Shown here in pieces: positions 62,309 to 64,000 of a DNA stretch of 64,000 nt; position 1 is the first letter of the stretch, and every line of letters begins with the position of its first letter. The position numbers and the translations under genes were made by a program. A model generated the notes under the pieces. It was not told the DNA's origin, ran no database searches, and saw only the letters and a list, made by a program, of their open reading frames with translations. Source of the stretch: Aquimarina acroporae (GTDB taxonomy: Bacteria; Bacteroidota; Bacteroidia; Flavobacteriales; Flavobacteriaceae); NCBI RefSeq assembly GCF_023195925.1, contig NZ_JALPRE010000001.1, positions 558,001 through 622,000 of the forward strand, written 5' to 3'.

Positions 62309-62686
62309 ATGGTTAAATCAAAATATCAATCTGTTCTAGACTTAGGTCAGGAGTTAAATATTAAAGATGGAGATGTTGCTGAGGAAAATGGGGTTTTAAA
62401 GATAAAAGGAACTGCGAAAACTCAATATGAAAAAAATGTTCTTTGGGATAAAATAAAAGAGGTTGGTGGTGAATCACCTTCAGATATCATGGCAGACATT
62501 AAAGTTGAAGATACATCTGTTTTCCATAGACATGTTGTAAAAAGTGGAGAATCTTTAAGTAAAATCGCTAAACATTACTATGGAGATCCTATGAAATATA
62601 AAGCAATTTTTGAAGCAAATACCAACATTCTTAAAAATCCAGATATCATCCATCCGGATCAGGAATTAGTGATCCCAAATCTATAA
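62309..62686 (+). CDS. BON-LysM domain protein (Kbp/YgaU-like)
   Basis: The 125-residue protein has a BON-like part (about 1-65; VLKIKGTAKTQYEKNVLWDKIKEVG) and a C-terminal LysM (HVVKSGESLSKIAKHYYGDPMKY ... IIHPDQELVIPNL). This layout is that of Kbp/YgaU, a potassium-binding cytosolic protein in E. coli, but the present protein is somewhat shorter. It lacks a signal peptide. A terminator follows. Confidence 0.88.
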   Translation: MVKSKYQSVLDLGQELNIKDGDVAEENGVLKIKGTAKTQYEKNVLWDKIKEVGGESPSDIMADIKVEDTSVFHRHVVKSGESLSKIAKHYYGDPMKYKAIFEANTNILKNPDIIHPDQELVIPNL

Positions 62687-62708
62687 AATACAAAACCAAA
62701 ATATTACG

Positions 62709-62736
62709 AAAGGAGCTTAAAACAAGCTCCTTTTTT
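62709..62736 (+). terminator. Rho-independent terminator
   Basis: AAAGGAGCTT (62709-62718) pairs with AAGCTCCTTT (62724-62733), with T residues running on. Confidence 0.9.
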
Positions 62737-62876
62737 ACGTTTATTCTTCAATTTCTTCCCTTTTTTAACCCTTTTTTACGCATTTTATCTAAAAAAAGGC
62801 AAATATCCATGTAAATGTTATGTATTTTTTACGGTTTTACCGTAATTTAGTCGAATTGATAGCTCAAATCGACTGT

Positions 62877-63230
62877 ATGAAAAAACTATTACTATTCTTT
62901 TTTCTAATGCTTTGGTTGCAAAATTATGCGCAGTCATTATCAAAAACCAGTATCATATACGAGCATAAAGATCAGGTAGTTATGAACAATGGTAGACAAT
63001 ATCAGATTTTAGTAACAAAACCTTTTTACGAAGTAAATGATACATCAATACAAAAATACTTAGACAAAGGTGAACATGTTTTAATGTTAAACCGAGTATT
63101 GGTTCTCAAAAATGATGATGAGTATAAAGAAGTAATTGAATGGGTTAAAGAAGGTCTTAAATTTTATGTTTCTCGTGATATCATAAATTTTAAAAGTATC
63201 GATAATTATATTTCAAACACTAATTATTAA
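62877..63230 (+). CDS. Small secreted protein of unknown function
   Basis: From ATG 62877 the product is 117 residues with a signal peptide (MKKLLLFFFLMLW, ending YAQ). The rest, EHKDQVVMNNGRQYQILVTKPFYEVND and DEYKEVIEWVKEGLKFYVS, is not a recognised family. The longer start at 62820 would bury the signal. It is convergent with cmk, 4 bases away. Confidence 0.65.
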   Translation: MKKLLLFFFLMLWLQNYAQSLSKTSIIYEHKDQVVMNNGRQYQILVTKPFYEVNDTSIQKYLDKGEHVLMLNRVLVLKNDDEYKEVIEWVKEGLKFYVSRDIINFKSIDNYISNTNY

Positions 63231-63234
63231 TACT

Positions 63235-63933
63235 TTAAGCGTTCTTTATCGCATTTTTGGCTAGTCCCAAAATTTGTTCAAATTGTTGCTCCAAAGTAAG
63301 GTTAGAATTATCTATTTGAATAGCGTCACTCGCTTTTCTTAAGGGAGAATCTTTGCGTGTACTATCGATATGATCCCGGTTTACTACGTTTTTCAATACA
63401 TCTTCATAAGTTACTTTTTCTCCTCTTTCAGTAAGTTCCAAAAAACGTCTTTCTGCCCTATCCTTAGCCGTAGCAGTCATGAATAGTTTCAATTCAGCAT
63501 TAGGAAAAACTACAGTACCTATATCTCTCCCATCCATAACAATTCCCTTTGCTTTACCCATTTCATTTTGTTGCTCAACAAGTTTTTTACGTACCTTAGA
63601 AACAGCAGCAACTTTACTTACAAATCTTGATACTGACAAAGTTCTAATTTCCTTTTCAACATTTTCATCATTCAATAATGTATCTGCCAATCCTTTTTCA
63701 GGATTAAATTCAAACCTAATACGTATCGAAGGAAGCTCATTCTCTAGTGCTTCTGGATCAAAATGGTTATCATCTATATATCCTTTTCTCATAGCAAAAA
63801 GTGTTACAGCTCTATACATTGCTCCTGTATCTACATATATATATTGCAAGCTTTTTGCCAATTGTTTAGCCACAGTACTTTTTCCGGTAGAAGAGTACCC
63901 ATCGATAGCTATAATTATTTTCTTGTTTTCCAA
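63235..63933 (-). CDS. cmk: Cytidylate kinase, TTG start
   Basis: The 232-residue protein has the P-loop AIDGYSSTGKSTVAKQLA near residue 9, YVDTGAMYRAVTL, the CMP-binding MDGRDIGTVVFP and RAERRFLEL. It phosphorylates CMP and dCMP. The first codon of the frame with a start is TTG at 63931-63933; no ATG is available between it and the window end. The size is normal for the family. Confidence 0.95.
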   Translation of the reverse strand: MENKKIIIAIDGYSSTGKSTVAKQLAKSLQYIYVDTGAMYRAVTLFAMRKGYIDDNHFDPEALENELPSIRIRFEFNPEKGLADTLLNDENVEKEIRTLSVSRFVSKVAAVSKVRKKLVEQQNEMGKAKGIVMDGRDIGTVVFPNAELKLFMTATAKDRAERRFLELTERGEKVTYEDVLKNVVNRDHIDSTRKDSPLRKASDAIQIDNSNLTLEQQFEQILGLAKNAIKNA

Positions 63934-64000
63934 CTCTTTATTTTTATTGAAATGATTTCGTTGTATGCCAAAAATAAAAGAAACTAAACAGAATTATCTT

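Noticed and set aside
63944..64000. Minus-strand open frame ending at 63944-63946, entering from the right edge
   Set aside because: Only 18 codons are visible and they match nothing I know; it may be the 3' end of a gene upstream of cmk but cannot be called.

Overview
This 64 kb window is AT-rich, densely coded DNA from a member of the Bacteroidota, most likely a marine Flavobacteriaceae; an Aquimarina-like genus is a guess. The signs are the gene content (TonB-dependent receptor with a carboxypeptidase-regulatory-like domain, M61 and S9 peptidases, a 7TM-HD phosphohydrolase, a TPR-hybrid histidine kinase), almost no Shine-Dalgarno sequences, and repeated TAnnTTTG elements (the Bacteroidota -7 promoter box) just upstream of genes. 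No tRNA, rRNA, CRISPR array, insertion sequence or integrase was seen.

Bases 1-31.8 kb look like an accessory, regulator-rich region. It carries a leucine-rich-repeat protein cut by the left edge, then a run of short cassettes in which a transcription factor sits beside one to four small enzymes or lipoproteins. There are five AraC proteins, an ECF-type sigma factor, and Fur-, HxlR-, TetR-, Crp-, ArsR- and LysR-type regulators. The partners are short-chain dehydrogenases, DUF1330-like and NTF2-like proteins, cupins, alpha/beta hydrolases, a PEBP protein, a DoxX-tautomerase-SDR operon, a cyclase-family hydrolase, an AHSA1 protein and a rhodanese. Many cassettes carry a visible operator: twin palindromes for TetR and ArsR, a CRP-like palindrome before the DoxX operon, a palindrome overlapping the promoter between the Fur gene and a flavoprotein gene, and a direct-repeat motif shared by three related AraC/target pairs. 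The section ends with two tandem polyphosphate kinase 2 genes and a Dabb-domain protein.

Bases 31.9-49.6 kb hold an M61 peptidase, an alpha/beta hydrolase, a large S9 peptidase, a TPR-hybrid sensor kinase, an EamA transporter, the GTPase/ATPase YchF, a TonB-dependent receptor, an MscS channel, small secreted proteins and a 7TM-HD phosphohydrolase.

Bases 49.7-64 kb are closer to core metabolism: thiolase, an NlpC/P60 peptidase, a GNAT, a second TetR-SDR cassette with twin operators, GAPDH, CysE-CysM for cysteine synthesis, RecQ, a PanE-like reductase, a MOSC protein, a TruA-like pseudouridine synthase with an unusual active-site motif, a BON-LysM protein and cytidylate kinase. Strong hairpin terminators separate many units. 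No wholly new multi-gene machine is evident. The most interesting content is regulatory: the shared AraC box, the paired operators, probable leaderless regulator mRNAs, a perfect palindrome directly before the sigma factor gene, and an SDR-fold protein without its catalytic Ser and Tyr.
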